Shown here: piece by piece, positions 45,900 through 56,987 of the stretch
Position numbering within the stretch: the stretch's first letter is position 1
How the letters are laid out: each line of letters opens with the position of its first letter
NCBI GenBank assembly: GCA_013368315.1
Contig: JAACJM010000118.1
Coordinates: 186,001 to 250,000 of the forward strand
DNA length: 64,000 nucleotides
Origin: Tetrapyrgos nigripes
Lineage: Eukaryota > Basidiomycota > Agaricomycetes > Agaricales > Campanellaceae
Direction of reading: 5' to 3'
Program-made: the position numbers and the translations under genes
Notes under the pieces: model-generated
Seen by the model: the letters and a program-made list of their open reading frames with translations, nothing else
Database searches by the model: none
Told to the model about the DNA's origin: nothing

Positions 45900-48345
45900 T
45901 CATTTTCCACCTTCTTCTGCCCTCCCAACATTGTCTGCCTCTTTTGCGTTGCCGGCTGTGTCTTCCTCTTCTCCACTGCCGGCCTTGTCTCCTCCAACAT
46001 CCCCCTCATCATCTGTATCCTCTATGATCCTCTTACTCTTGACCCCTCCCACCCTTATGCCTATCCCTGCCGGTCGACTTGCTTCTGCTCTTACGGCCTC
46101 GCTCACCTCCTCTTTGACTACCCTGGGCTCTCCTACTACCCTCAGCACCTCTTTCATTCTCTGTATCACCCCCATCCTGGTCGTCATCTCTGCTCTCCTT
46201 CTCCTCCTCCTCCTCCAGCTGCGTTCCATTGTCAACACGCTGTCTCTTTTTCGGTTGACTTGTCCCTCGGTCTGACCTTCGCTTCCTGCCCAGTTCTACC
46301 ACCTTCCCCTCCTCCTTGAGCTTCTCAAGCTTCTTCATAGCCTTCTTGTGCTCGGTGGCAGTCAGTCGTTTCCAGTGACATAGCTTGCTCTTGAGTAACC
46401 TGTGTACCTCACGAACTTCAGCAGCTTTGAGATGGTGAGAAGAGACAAGGGGCACTTGCTCTGGCCAATTAGCGAGCTTGATCTTCTACTTCTGCACAAG
46501 CTTGACCCAGTAATGAGCGTACTCCATTTGAAGGTACTTGTTTCCAGTAATTTCTGCTGTAAAAGTATGTTAGAAAAAGAATTATAGAAAGGTTTTTCTG
46601 CAACTTACCAAGACCTTCATTAATCCACTTTGTAATGTCATCTTTCATCTGCCTCTGAGTGATTTCTCTTTGTCCTCCAATATGGCCATCAACTCCTCAT
46701 CCTCCTTGACCAGCTTGTGTATTTCCGCCATTTTATATCAATTACCCGGCACATGACCTAGGGAATAGTCAGTATACGATAGTCAAGGAAATCAAGATGT
46801 TGTCACATACCAGCATTCACCTCCTCACTCTTCGCATGCACGGCTGCATTATATACACTGATATCCCTCTTTGTCGCTTGACGCCTCTGCATCCCCATGA
46901 GCACCTTGACCCTGTGGAGGGGAACATGATGTTCGTCAGCGATATGCTGTATCTCCTCCTCTGTCTTCTCCATCCAATCATCCACTGCCTTCTTAAGCTT
47001 TTCCCTCATTGTATCTCCCTTCAAAGCCTTCTCAGTGGCTCCCATTCAAGGCCTGCTAGCAGTGACTGTGTTGGCGGCTGCCTGTGAAGACGATGGTAGT
47101 GGAGCGGAGGTTGCTGTCCAACCTATCGAAACAGGCTCACATTCCACTGGTGTAGGTGCTCGTAGGATACTGCTGGTGGTAGAGCTGTGTTGTGTAGTTG
47201 GTACGGATACTGACGCAGCATCAGTAGTTGATGGAATGCTAATGGGGGTAGATGACACCTCAGAACCAACTGAGTTAATGAGTAATGAAGTCGACGTTGT
47301 CGGGGACGATGATATGGAAGGACAACTTGGGGCGGCAGGACTGTCGAGTAGAGACAAAATGCTTTGTCTGACTGCAGTTGCAGTAGGGACAGCAATGATA
47401 GGGAAGAAGGAGGAGCGAGCTGGAGGTGCAGAGGAGGTTGGCTGAGGAGGGACAGCAGAGTCCAGAACAGTATGAGACTCTGGCAACTCAGAAGAATGTG
47501 TTAGACGGTACTGAGACCTTGGATCCATGTATGAGTTGCCAGGAGGATGCTGGGCAGACTGGGTAGTGGTTCTCCAGGTAACCTTCGCAGAGACGCAATC
47601 GGTAAGACGCAGAGTGGCAGTGTCTACATTGTTGTTGACCACTGGAGGCTTGAACCTCACCTGCACACTGGCTTGTATGTTTTGTCATGGTCTGAAAGTG
47701 GTAGCAGCAGGGTTTTGACTGCTAGACTCATTTACATTGCCAAACTGGAATATAGAGGCAGAGGGAGTCAGTTGAATAGGAGTTAATGGTGCCCGGTAAA
47801 CTGAATGACTCCCAGTTGGAGGTGGAAGTGAGTTATGAGTTGGTGCTGAAGTATAGGAGGGGAAGCTTTGGGATGAAGGAGGTCATGTTGAAGGGGGTCG
47901 CATGGTTGATGAGTGTGTCTGAGAAGGAACTGAACTGTGGGGGAAAGAAGCAGTCTGCACAGTATTGTATTCATTACTGTGCCTGAAAGTAGGCAGAAAT
48001 GAGCCAAACTGAATGGAATGATTAAGTTGACCTGATGGTGTCTGCAGTGCAGGAGTCGATACCAGTGAACCAAATGATGGATTGTGAGGGGTAGGAGTAG
48101 ATGCTGGTGAATAGATAGAATGGTTTGAAAGAGCAGAGTTGGGTCGGAGCTGAGTTGGCTCAGCTTGGTAGCTCGACGTCAAGAATTGTGATGACAGTGT
48201 ATTGCGAAGAAGCAAGACCATTGTATTGAGAAGGTGGCGTATCATTGTATTGAGAAAGTGTGCCACTGTGCCGAGGGTAGTAGTTTTGAGAGTTCGTTTG
48301 CGAGTACTGCATATTCTGCTGCTGCTGGAAGTTATGATAATCCAT
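45900..48345 (-). CDS. Large Ser/Gln-rich protein with helical core, KDZ-block gene
   Basis: From ATG 48345: MDYHNFQQQQNMQYSQTNSQ, a low-complexity Ser/Thr/Pro/Gln region to about 47050 with several frame changes, then a charged helical core MREKLKKAVDDWMEKTEEEI, HHVPLHRVKVLMGMQRRQAT and DISVYNAAVHAKSEEVN (47045-46803). After an intron comes KLVKEDEELMAILEDKEKS (about 46720-46660), then VSSHHLKAAEVREVHRLLKS and a Lys/Glu/Arg-rich tail (46455-45900, again in two frames). I recall similar proteins repeated in agaricomycete genomes but know no function. It is divergent from the next gene, with about 160 bp between starts. Confidence 0.5.
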
Positions 48346-48502
48346 TGCTCAACTCAACAAAAATTCCCCAATCTCAACAAAAAAACACATCCCAGAGGTC
48401 ATGCACAGGCATGTGGGCATGTGCATCAGCTACGACTTGGTCCGTTGAACCAACCATCAACCTCTGACCCAAACCACTTCCTTGGCTGAGCCTCCACTGA
48501 AA

Positions 48503-49595
48503 ATGTCCGGTAAGTATATTACTATACAACAGCTTCTTTTGACTGACGTTTATATAGCATCTTACTATAGCCCATCTTGCTCTGCTTCTCCTGTCAAGTC
48601 GTCTTCATGTTTTTCATCTCCTGTCAAGTCTGGAGATGAAAGGCTCCATCGACTTCAACAAGGTATGGATTTCCACAGGGACTTGCTAGACTGGCACCAG
48701 GGTGAGTTGTTAAAGCAGTCTATTTTCTTTCATTAGTTTCTAACATCTCGCAGAGTTAGTTGCCAGGGAAATCCAATGACAGGACGCTGAGGCCGAGTTG
48801 AGAGCAAGAGAGGCTGATGTGGATGCTGGTGTTCAAGACCTTAACGCCAGCATGTCCGGAATGTTGCTGTACTACGGTGTGTATTATGTGGTTCCAATGC
48901 TCTCACATTGTATTCATAATCATGTAGAAGGTTTGGCAGACACCTTGTCTCCAGGTTCTCCCTCTCGCAGACATCACAAGGCTGAGTGACACTTTCCACC
49001 TGTGTCCCTGGATGGTGATCCTCCACTCTCGTATGTCTCACCCCCATCTTCACCATCAAAATCGTCGGTGTAACGCCCTCAATCATCTTTGTGTCGAGGT
49101 CCAGCTCCGACACCACTGACATTACCAGTCAGCTCAGGAGGTGATTTTAAGTACTACCTGGTGTACTTTGGGATTAACCAAGAGCATGGAATCTTCCCTG
49201 GCTGGTGCGTTGTCTTTCATATATTTTCTATGTCATACTAATCATTATCCCAGGTTTTCTAACACAATGCTCGTGGAGCTGCAGAAGTCTGCAATGGGTA
49301 CAATCATGCTATTACGAAGGGTTTTGATAATGGGCCCCTTCTCTTGCAATTCTACCAGGAGTGTCTTGACTCTGGAGTCATAGATGCTCTACAGGTTTTG
49401 CCTGAGAAGGAGGAATGGTTCATCGTATCGAGAGGTGTCAAACCCAGAGTTTATCAACGGAAGCATGTTGTGTCAGTGGGCTTGCAGTGGAGAGGTGGCA
49501 ATATTGTTTGGTTTATTGGGAGTAAGTCAGAGGGACAGGCTCATCTCAGGAAGATGACCAAGGTGTATGTGCTGGCAGACGAAGGAGCCTTTTGA
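48503..49595 (+). pseudogene. Viroplasmin / RNase H1 N-terminal-like protein
   Basis: Exons begin 48503-48509 (ATGTCCG), 48558-48701 (PSCSASPVKSSSCFSSPVKS, DERLHRLQQGMDFHRDLLDW) and 48754 onwards (QDAEAELRAREADVDAG). The C-terminal part, FKYYLVYFGINQEHGIFPGW (49150-49205) and, after an intron, GYNHAITKGFDNGPLL, FYQECLDSGVIDAL and GVKPRVYQRK, resembles the small viroplasmin-like domain that precedes some RNases H. Stops at 48777-48779 (TGA), 48988-48990 (TGA) and 49071-49073 (TAA) are all explained by C-to-T changes. A one-base frameshift lies near 49293. The domain call is moderate; the coding history is clear. Confidence 0.5.
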
Positions 49596-49767
49596 GTACT
49601 TAAGTACTTAGTAGGTACATAGTCTACCAGTTTGTATGCCATTGCTACTATCTTGATATAAATGTATCTGGATTTTATACATATATGTATTGCAAGAACA
49701 GACTGGTAGTACTTAAGTACAGAGGCAATGAGTACAATAATGTAGTACTACTGAGGACTTGACATAA

Positions 49768-50319
49768 TCATTGTTGAGTAGCTGGTTCTACAGAGTCCTC
49801 ATTGCCCTTCTTAAACTTGCGTTGCCTGCAGCCATATTTTGTCTGATACACTGTGTCACCATGCTCGAGTATGTATGCTCTGAATAATGAAAGTGGTGAG
49901 CTGAGGTGTGAGATGAAAGAAGTGTGTTCCTCATACTGAGCTCGCAGCTGCTTCCTTTTCTGTGAAAGTCTCTCTTGGTGCCTAAGTAGAACACAATCAG
50001 AACCTCATTGAAACGAAGAAATGGGAGATGACGCACTTCAACCAGTAGGTCTCATTCCATTTTTTACGCTTCTCCTTGTGCTCCTCCAGGTCCTCCTGGC
50101 TTTCTCTGACAAAAGACGTCCTTGCCTGCTCAGAGTAATTAGTATAGATAGTAATGAAAGAAATAAAGATGTTTGTGAAGGAATTAAATCATGTGTAAAG
50201 ACTCACCACTCCCTGTAACACTGACTTGCCCAAAGTTGCTGGACATGACGGTTTTCCTGTTTTTCTTCCTCTGTAAGCTTGGATTTTCAAATAGCAGACT
50301 TGGTATGCTTGCGAGGCAT
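49768..50319 (-). pseudogene. Small basic coiled-coil protein, KDZ-block gene
   Basis: ATG at 50319 gives MPRKHTKSAI, then TGA at 50287-50289, then KSKLTEEEKQENRHVQQLWA. After an intron comes ARTSFVRESQEDLEEHKEKR, KKWNETYWLK. A clean intron (donor GTGCGTCATC, acceptor near 49990) leads to HQERLSQKRKQLRAQYEEHT, FRAYILEHGDTVYQTKYGCR and the stop at 49768. It is highly charged and probably helical; function unknown. A 1.4-kb element sits directly at the ATG, so the gene has lost its own 5' leader and promoter. Confidence 0.55.
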
Positions 50320-50328
50320 TGAGGGCAG

Positions 50329-51744
50329 GCCACCAGTTTTTCAAGCTCACAGTCAAGTTCACATTCAAGCCTTTGTGCTGGCTGTGGGCAGGCTTTTGGG
50401 TGCATTTTGGTGGGATGGGACACTTCCTTTTTTGGAAAGAGGCCTCAAATACTCGAAAATTCAGATTTTTATTACTAGTGCTGTTGGGGTTGGGCAGGGT
50501 TTCCCACAGGCCAAAATTTGATGGGAGGGTGGGTACAGTCAATAGGGCCTCAAATCCCTATTTGGAATGCAAATAGTGGCTGTGGCTGACCCAGAAAACA
50601 CAAAATACATTCCCAGAGCCAGTAATGAAAAATCATCTGAATGGGTAAGGTGTATTTTCATATGCTGAATCCAAATATTTAATTATATTTGTAGTATCTG
50701 TAGTGGTTAGGGAGATATGGCCAAAATACTGTCTAAATATAACAAAAGAGCAGGATGGGTACTAGTCATTGTGTCAAATCAGATCTGATAATCATGTGGG
50801 TTGGTAGGGTATTGCATTAAAACTCCCTAGACTTAAGAATATAGTTTTTTTTGGCATATTATTAAATCTTGAGGAGCTATGTGCAAAATACTGTCTCAAA
50901 ATGGCAAAACTTGGGATAGCCATGGACACTGCAAGCTATAGCATCTGGTAGTGATGTGGATATGCCTACTATGGTATTTTGGGTCAATGAATCTGAATAT
51001 CCCCTTAGATAGTCCTTATCTATGGTAATTCTGACATTATTTGTTACTAACCCCTAAACATAGGTGCCTATGGCATAAGTAAGTGAGTGTAGTGTAAGTG
51101 CAAGTATATGAACTGATGTAAGGGATGCCTACTCCTTCAAGCCATAATTAACTCTCAGGTTGATGCAAAGCTACACTCAAGCTCACACCCAAGCTCTCAC
51201 ACCCAAGCTCTCACTTAAGCTCATACCCAAGCTCCCTCAAGCTCACACTCAAGCTCACTCAAGCTCACACTCAAGCTCACTCAAACTCACGCTCACCCAA
51301 GAACTCAATAGTGGATAAGTGTTGTTTATACACCATTTAATGCAAGTATCTTGTTATGAAATGAAGTGTAGTGAAGTTGGGGATAAGCACAGCCACACCC
51401 AAAATGGAAGTCAAGCCAGCCATTTAATGCAAGTATCTTGTTATGAAATGAAGTGTAGTGAAGTTGGTGGGATAAGCACAGCCACACCTAAAATGGAAGT
51501 CAAGCAAGCCATTTATGCAAATATTTGTTATGAAATGAAGTGTAGTAAAGTTGTGTAGGGATAAGCACAGCCACACCCAAAATGGAAGTTAAGTGAGCCA
51601 TTTAATGCAAGTGTAGTAAAGTTGGGTTGGATAAGTGCAGCCACACCCAAAATGGAAGTCAAGCTCACATTCAAGCTCACTCAAGCTCACTCAAGCTCAC
51701 TGTGGCTTGAGTGGCTTGACTGTGAGCTTGAAAAACCAGGTGCC
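50329..51744. mobile_element. 1.4-kb TIR element inserted at a start codon
   Basis: Left end GCCACCAGTTTTTCAAGCTC and right end (complement) GGCACCTGGTTTTTCAAGCT form an imperfect TIR of about 30 bp. The flanks carry the direct repeat CATTGAGGGCAG at 50317-50328 and 51745-51756. The true target duplication is probably 9-12 bp, which would suit a Mutator-like element. The interior has no transposase, only satellite-like repeats (CTCAAGCTCACAC at 51170-51300) and a minisatellite, so it is non-autonomous. Confidence 0.8.
51319..51660. repeat. Minisatellite, four units of about 70-105 bp
   Basis: Units share CCATTTAATGCAAGTATCTT, TATGAAATGAAGTGTAGT(G/A)AAG, GATAAGCACAGCCACACC and AAAATGGAAGTCAAG. 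They start near 51331, 51420, 51507 and 51598; the last is shortened. Confidence 0.85.
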
Positions 51745-51756
51745 CATTGAGGGCAG

Positions 51757-51830
51757 TAGAAATGTGAATAGGTGTAGAAGGAATAGTGTATAAGAGTTTA
51801 AGGAAAAGTAAGACGAATGCGGAAAAGACA
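51757..51830 (-). promoter_or_regulatory. Displaced promoter of the small basic protein gene
   Basis: On the minus strand, CTTATACA (51787-51794) lies about 40 bp before the second copy of the ATG-containing target duplication (ATG at 51747). A pyrimidine-rich leader lies between. Before the insertion this would have been the gene's core promoter. Confidence 0.4.
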
Positions 51831-52079
51831 AACAAGATGCATTTCCGCGCTATGCACCTGCCCCACACTCTGAACAATTTCATGTCTCTCAACTTCTTCA
51901 TCAAATATCTACCTCCAACTTTTTTACAGAGGCTTAGTATACATGCTTTAGATTCTGAATATAATTTTTGGGAGGCATACATAGTCTTGTTGTTCTACAA
52001 GCTTCAATACATTTCACAAAATGTTCCGAGGTCAAAAGTACATACATTGCAGTCTGTTACACTAGAAAACAGAAGCTAA

Positions 52080-53778
52080 TTACTTGTCACTAAGGAACTC
52101 CAAGCCCATCTTCCATAAATCCCACCTATGAGCCCACCAAAGCTCCCGCTCGTCATCTGAGGCTACCTCTAAAAACTTCTTGTCAGACATCATGCCATTA
52201 TGGCACCAACGAAAGAGACCCGATGCACTGAAGAACGTAGTGGCATGTTGCCATTCACCTGGTTGAAGGGAGGTATTCAAGTGGCATATCATGGCTGAGG
52301 GAATAAGCATAAAGTAACCAGGAGGGAACTCGATGACAAGTCCCAAGTCCCAGAGGACTATATGCCCACCCTTTCTGTAGTCAAACGTTCTGCAGTTGAA
52401 GATGCCGCACTGCCCGAAGAGAAGGTTGAGGAAGTCATGGTGAGGAAAGGTGGTCACCCTTTCGAAATTGAGAGAGGAGGCTGCAAAGCAGCAGTCAGGA
52501 AAATTGGGCTGAAGTTCCAGATTCTCCTCATAAATCTTCTGGAGGACTGTTGAATAGAGTCGCTGTAACTTGGGAAAGTATGCCTTCATCAAATCTAAAA
52601 GAAAAATGAGTGAGGGTCAAGTATCATTTTAATAGTACTCACAGTCCATCCAGCGTGAAATCATCTGCATCACTGGGTGCTCTCTAACCTTCCGAAGGAC
52701 TGTCTCATGGGTCACTGAATGTGCTAGGATCCCAGGAACCTGTTGGCTTCCCCCAAACGATAAGCCAAAGACCAACGTGAAGTACTCTCCACACCAGTGC
52801 CAAAATTCCGTATCTTCAAGATTGAGTTTGTGCAGAACCTGCTCAAACATGGCGTAAATGTCGTCCATTGTCTGGTCAGTCCAGTCCTTCAGACGGGCTC
52901 CAAGGACAACAATCGGTTGGCCAGTCTTGTCTCGGAAGAGGAGGTCGTGGCTGAAAGAAAGAGAGTTAATAAAGTATTCAGTAAAAAAGAGATGTAAGAA
53001 CACACCTTCCATTCCAAGTCTTTAATTTCATGCCTCTAAAGAAAAGTGCCTTTGTACTCCCTCACCCTTGGGCCCTGTCCAAGCACTACCAATAGGGGTA
53101 TAGTCAATGGGGGTGCTAGACACTTGAGTAGCCTCCACCCAATGATGCTGGAACTCTTTGAGAGGGGATCTGGACGCAGCCTGCTTTGCACTGCGGTCCT
53201 TGCATTGTTGGCTTCTACAATACTCTTGGGACTTCTGCTTTCTTTGCTCCTGGGCGTTCTTGGGCTTGGGCTTCGGTTTTGGCGTGTATGGTTTATGCTG
53301 GTGATGATTAGATGCGTCTGTTGTTAGGATCGGTGAGGCAAGGTCGATTAGAGGGATGGGTTTTACAAGGGACGGCTTTTGGTGAGAGCGAAGGGGATAG
53401 ACGTGGAGTTTCTGCTGTTCTTCCTCCAGTGGAGCATGTTTGTCTTGCAGAGGTTGGGCATAGCATAGTAATGTGGCAGTGTTGATTGCAAGTTTTGTCT
53501 CCTTCTTGGAGAGACCTGAATACTCCTTCTTGCTACGTAGATCTGTAAAGTAAGAGGGTAAAGGGGTCAATGAAGGCTTTCATCAGAGATAAATCTCAAA
53601 TGGAGCTCGGCTATGCGACAGATGCAGCTGTGCATGAAAAGGGCCTGACAGTAGGCTCCCCAAGGGACGGGGCTGCCTACGCGTCACGTCCTTTTCATAC
53701 AAAGCCCCATCCCTTGCATAGGAGCGGGAGAAAGGGAGGAGACATCAAAGGAGAACTTACATGGCATGGTGTTGGCAT
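52080..53778 (-). CDS. Probable TET/JBP-type 2-oxoglutarate/Fe(II) dioxygenase
   Basis: Exons: 53761-53778 (MPTPCH), 53006-53576, 52643-52950 and 52080-52594. The N-terminal half is basic and low in complexity. The C-terminal half has FRDKTGQPIVVLGARLKDWT, HWCGEYFTLVFGLSFGGSQQ, FPDCCFAASSLNF, then FPHHDFLNLLFGQCGIFNC (the H-x-D iron ligands), KGGHIVLWDLGLVIEFPPG, LIPSAMICHLNTSLQPGEW (distal His) and SGLFRWCHNGM. Fungal relatives of this fold are expanded with KDZ transposons and oxidise 5-methylcytosine. The usual Arg about ten residues after the distal His (GE-x-R-Y-S) is not seen here (GEWQHATT), so activity is doubtful. One frameshift lies near 53030, unless translation begins at the ATG at 53031. 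It is divergent from the KDZ transposase. Confidence 0.65.
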
Positions 53779-53889
53779 AGGAGAAAGATAGTGAGTGCTA
53801 ATTTCGGTTTTTGTTGATTGCACATGATATGCACGTGCATTGCGTTTAGGTCAATGAAGTCCTGTCCAAAGTCTAAGGTCCAATGCACC

Positions 53890-56800
53890 ATGGGTCGCCA
53901 ACGAAAATCCAATGTCCTCACCAAACTCAAAGAATCTGTGCTCCTGCTCATGCTCTCATTGGAAATGTTGATTCCCAGCCTTGTAACACTAAACTGCAAA
54001 TGCAAAAACAAGATGCTCAGGTCAAGCGCATCCTTGAGCTCAGGAAGAAGCAAGAAACTGGCCCCACAGAGTCATATGAGTACACTGATGTACTGGTTGA
54101 CACTGGACACGCTGATAGTGATGATGACTGGACCAATGACATGTTTGACATGTCTCAGCCATTAGTCGTACCAGAGGCCAGTGGCACAGCAAATGCAGAG
54201 GATTTAGATGAGGAAGAAATAACAGAGAGAGAGAAAGCAGAGCTCTACCAAGAGACTCGCTGGCTTTACAAGAAAGTGTATGTATACCAACTGTTCAATT
54301 TGACTTGTCATCTCACTGTTGCATAGGTATGCACAGCAGGATTAAAGGCTGCGCAACGACAAAGGTGCAGAACCGACCACCAACGCTGGAGTGTGCAGCT
54401 TCCAGAGCATGTCAACGCATTCATGGATTATAGGTATAGGAGAGCCTCAGGTGAGGCGTGCGTTGATGAAGTGAGGGATCTGCATGAGCTTTGGGGTATA
54501 GATCACTTTGGTATGTTTAAAAGTGTTCTTTGTTTCTTTCCAATGGCTAATATGGCTCTAGTCCAATGTAGGATACAGCTACAGGTGTACAGGAGAGATG
54601 TATACATTAATTCAAGTTACATCCATCAAGGATATTTTCCCTTCAATCCCCTCATGAACCACTCTGTCATTACCAATCTCTACTATCAAGCTCTATCATA
54701 ACCTCTTCATCCAATGCCCCAGACTCAGTACACAAGCATTCATGAAGACCATCTGTGACCAACATGGGGTGTGGTTCCAAAATTACCTCTGTGTCCAATT
54801 CACCGCTGCATTCGACCTATACCTGTCAATCCTGCATGAAGTCTGACAACTTGTCATGTCACTCCTCAGATGTGACAGCCCTAACTGGTGCATGTTAAAC
54901 AATTGCCCTTGCTGCCAATATGACGTTGTGGGTGAACCAAAGCTGGAGATAAGGATTATGCTGTCCATCAACAGCAACAACTCATTAAAACGCAGTGAGA
55001 GGAGAGGACCGAAGGGCGAGAATGGGGAGCTTGGGTCTTGAAGGAGAGATCAGATCCTCGAGTTGGTGGGGGTGATTACTTCCTACCTGTGGAGGAGGTG
55101 GACAAGTGGGACGAAAAGAACTGGAATACTTGGGAAGGATGGATGCCCCTGACAGGAAAGGCAAGAAGGCTCCTTGTGAGAAGAGCTTCGTCAACATGAA
55201 CAAAGCGAGGACAGAGAAAGAGGTTGGACACTGGGCAATTACAGGAGGCTTTTGGGGCTTTTGTAGGTATTGGTTCGTGATGAAGGTTATCAATATGATA
55301 TGGTCAGGGGAGGGGTGAGTATTCTTTTGTTACATATTTTTCAAACAGCTAACTATAAGCCTTCAGAACAAAATATTGCCTGGCATTTCTCCACCACTTT
55401 ATGTCAGTTTCTCAAGAAGATCGCAAAGCCAGAGGGCTCTCTGAAGAACCTGAGGGCGCACTTGGTGTGGGCTATGACATTGCGTGCCATATCATTCCTC
55501 GTCTCAAAGCATCTCCTATCAAGAACGTGGCGGAGAAGGAGAAATTGCACATGCTGATTGGGCTCCTGCATGCGTACACTCACAATCATCAGTGCCAGCT
55601 CACATTCCTCATGATTTATATTATGGGAGGTGGGATAGAGGACCTAGAGGTCTGTGAGCAGTTCTTTTCACAGTCTACTGCGCTGGCTCCAGTGACCTGC
55701 TACATGAGTGCATTCCACCAGGAACAAGCCATTTCAGAGTATGCTGCCCATCAAGACAACCATGAAGCCTATGCCAACCTCAGCAAGTTTATTCACAACA
55801 ACTATAAGCAGGCTCTCGAGATCATACAAACTCAGGATGATGTAGTAAAGGCTATGCAGGAGAAGGGGATGACAGTTCAAATGATGTTTGATTGGCTGGA
55901 AGAGGAGAGGCAGTATCTAGAGTCAAAGGTAGAGAAGAACGACGAGGATGAGTTGGTAATGGATTATTATTTGAAGCTGTTGGAGTTAAAGAAGATTGAG
56001 GAAGAGCATCGAAAGACAGAGGAGGTGTTCGGGACATTTTTTCCAAGTGACCAGGGAGGTGAGGCAGCAAAGATAGAGGCCAGGTATCAAAGAGAGAAGA
56101 TGAAGAGAGATAGGGTGCTCAATGACATTGAGGTTCTGGAGAGGAGGCTGGGGATTTTTGGACACTTGGGCAGAGGGTTCAGAGGAAATGGTCATAAAGG
56201 CGAACTACTGGAAGGCAGTGGACAAGTTGGAGGGTTTAATGGTGTCAAGAATGAATGTCTCTGGTACTGGTGGGTTACTTTATTACTCCCTTCTTTCATA
56301 TAAACTAAACAGAATATTGTACAGGATACAAGATGCGACAACATCTGTGCCATGCCCTCAGCTCCTGGTCAAAGGCCATACAGGAAGCTCTGGAAAAGTA
56401 CAACGAGTTGGCAGTGAAGATGCGTCCACCAAAATGCCGCCTGGAGTGGAAGGAGCTCATGGAATACACCTATCTATCTGAGTTTGACTTCCTTCGTGAA
56501 ACCAACAGTGAGATCCTTGAGAAAACCATGGGCTACTCCTGCAAACTGACAACTGCTAGCGCGATTCTTCAAGATTCTCAGAGCAGAGGAGGAGCTTGTA
56601 CGACTCCATGTGGAAATCAAACACTTGGTGACCTATATGAAAGAGGAGACCATGTATCTGGGACAGATGGAAGAGAAGTGGAGGGAGACCAAACCTGAGC
56701 TAGCGTTTCAAATCTGACTGTATGCTAGTGTCTGTGGACGGTATAATGAGCTTTACCGACTCCATCTCCAGTGCATTCCCAAGCTCCCTGGTTTCAGCTC

Positions 56801-56987
56801 ATCTAACTTACACTACTTCACTGTGGGTGTGGGCGTTAGAAAGCAGGTTGTAGAAGAAGAAGTTGAGTCATTTGAAGGTTCCCTGGGAGAGTGGGAGGTA
56901 ATGGGTGATGTAGAGAGTGATGTAGAGGGGGAGGAGGAGGAAGACAGGGCTGATAGCCATGTTGAAGCTGTTTTTAGGGGTTGCTAA
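53890..56987 (+). pseudogene. KDZ-superfamily transposase
   Basis: From ATG 53890 (MGRQRKSNVLTKLKES). An acidic N-terminal part follows (TGHADSDDDWTNDMFDMSQ). Then the Cys-cluster region is degraded, with stops, at 54380-54950. The catalytic part is readable: LGVGYDIACHIIPRLKASPI (55460-55520), HAYTHNHQCQLTFLMIYIMG (55570-55630), GIEDLEVCEQFFSQSTALAP, HQEQAISEYAAHQDNHEAYA and FIHNNYKQALEIIQ. A long helical tail follows (WLEEERQYLESKVEK, LNDIEVLERRLGIF), then, after an intron and shifts, YKMRQHLCHALSSWSKAIQE and EWKELMEYTYLSEFDFLRE, ending AVFRGC at 56987. KDZ elements are DNA transposons. The gene is frameshifted near 54900, 55390 and 56570. It is paired head to head with the dioxygenase gene. 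Confidence 0.85.

Noticed and set aside
45900..46238. Separate plus-strand Pro/Ser-rich genes at 45828-46319
   Set aside because: They are shadows of the Lys/Glu-rich tail of the minus-strand KDZ-block gene.
51677..51982. 101-codon minus ORF
   Set aside because: It crosses the right end and target duplication of the 1.4-kb element, so it is a chance frame.
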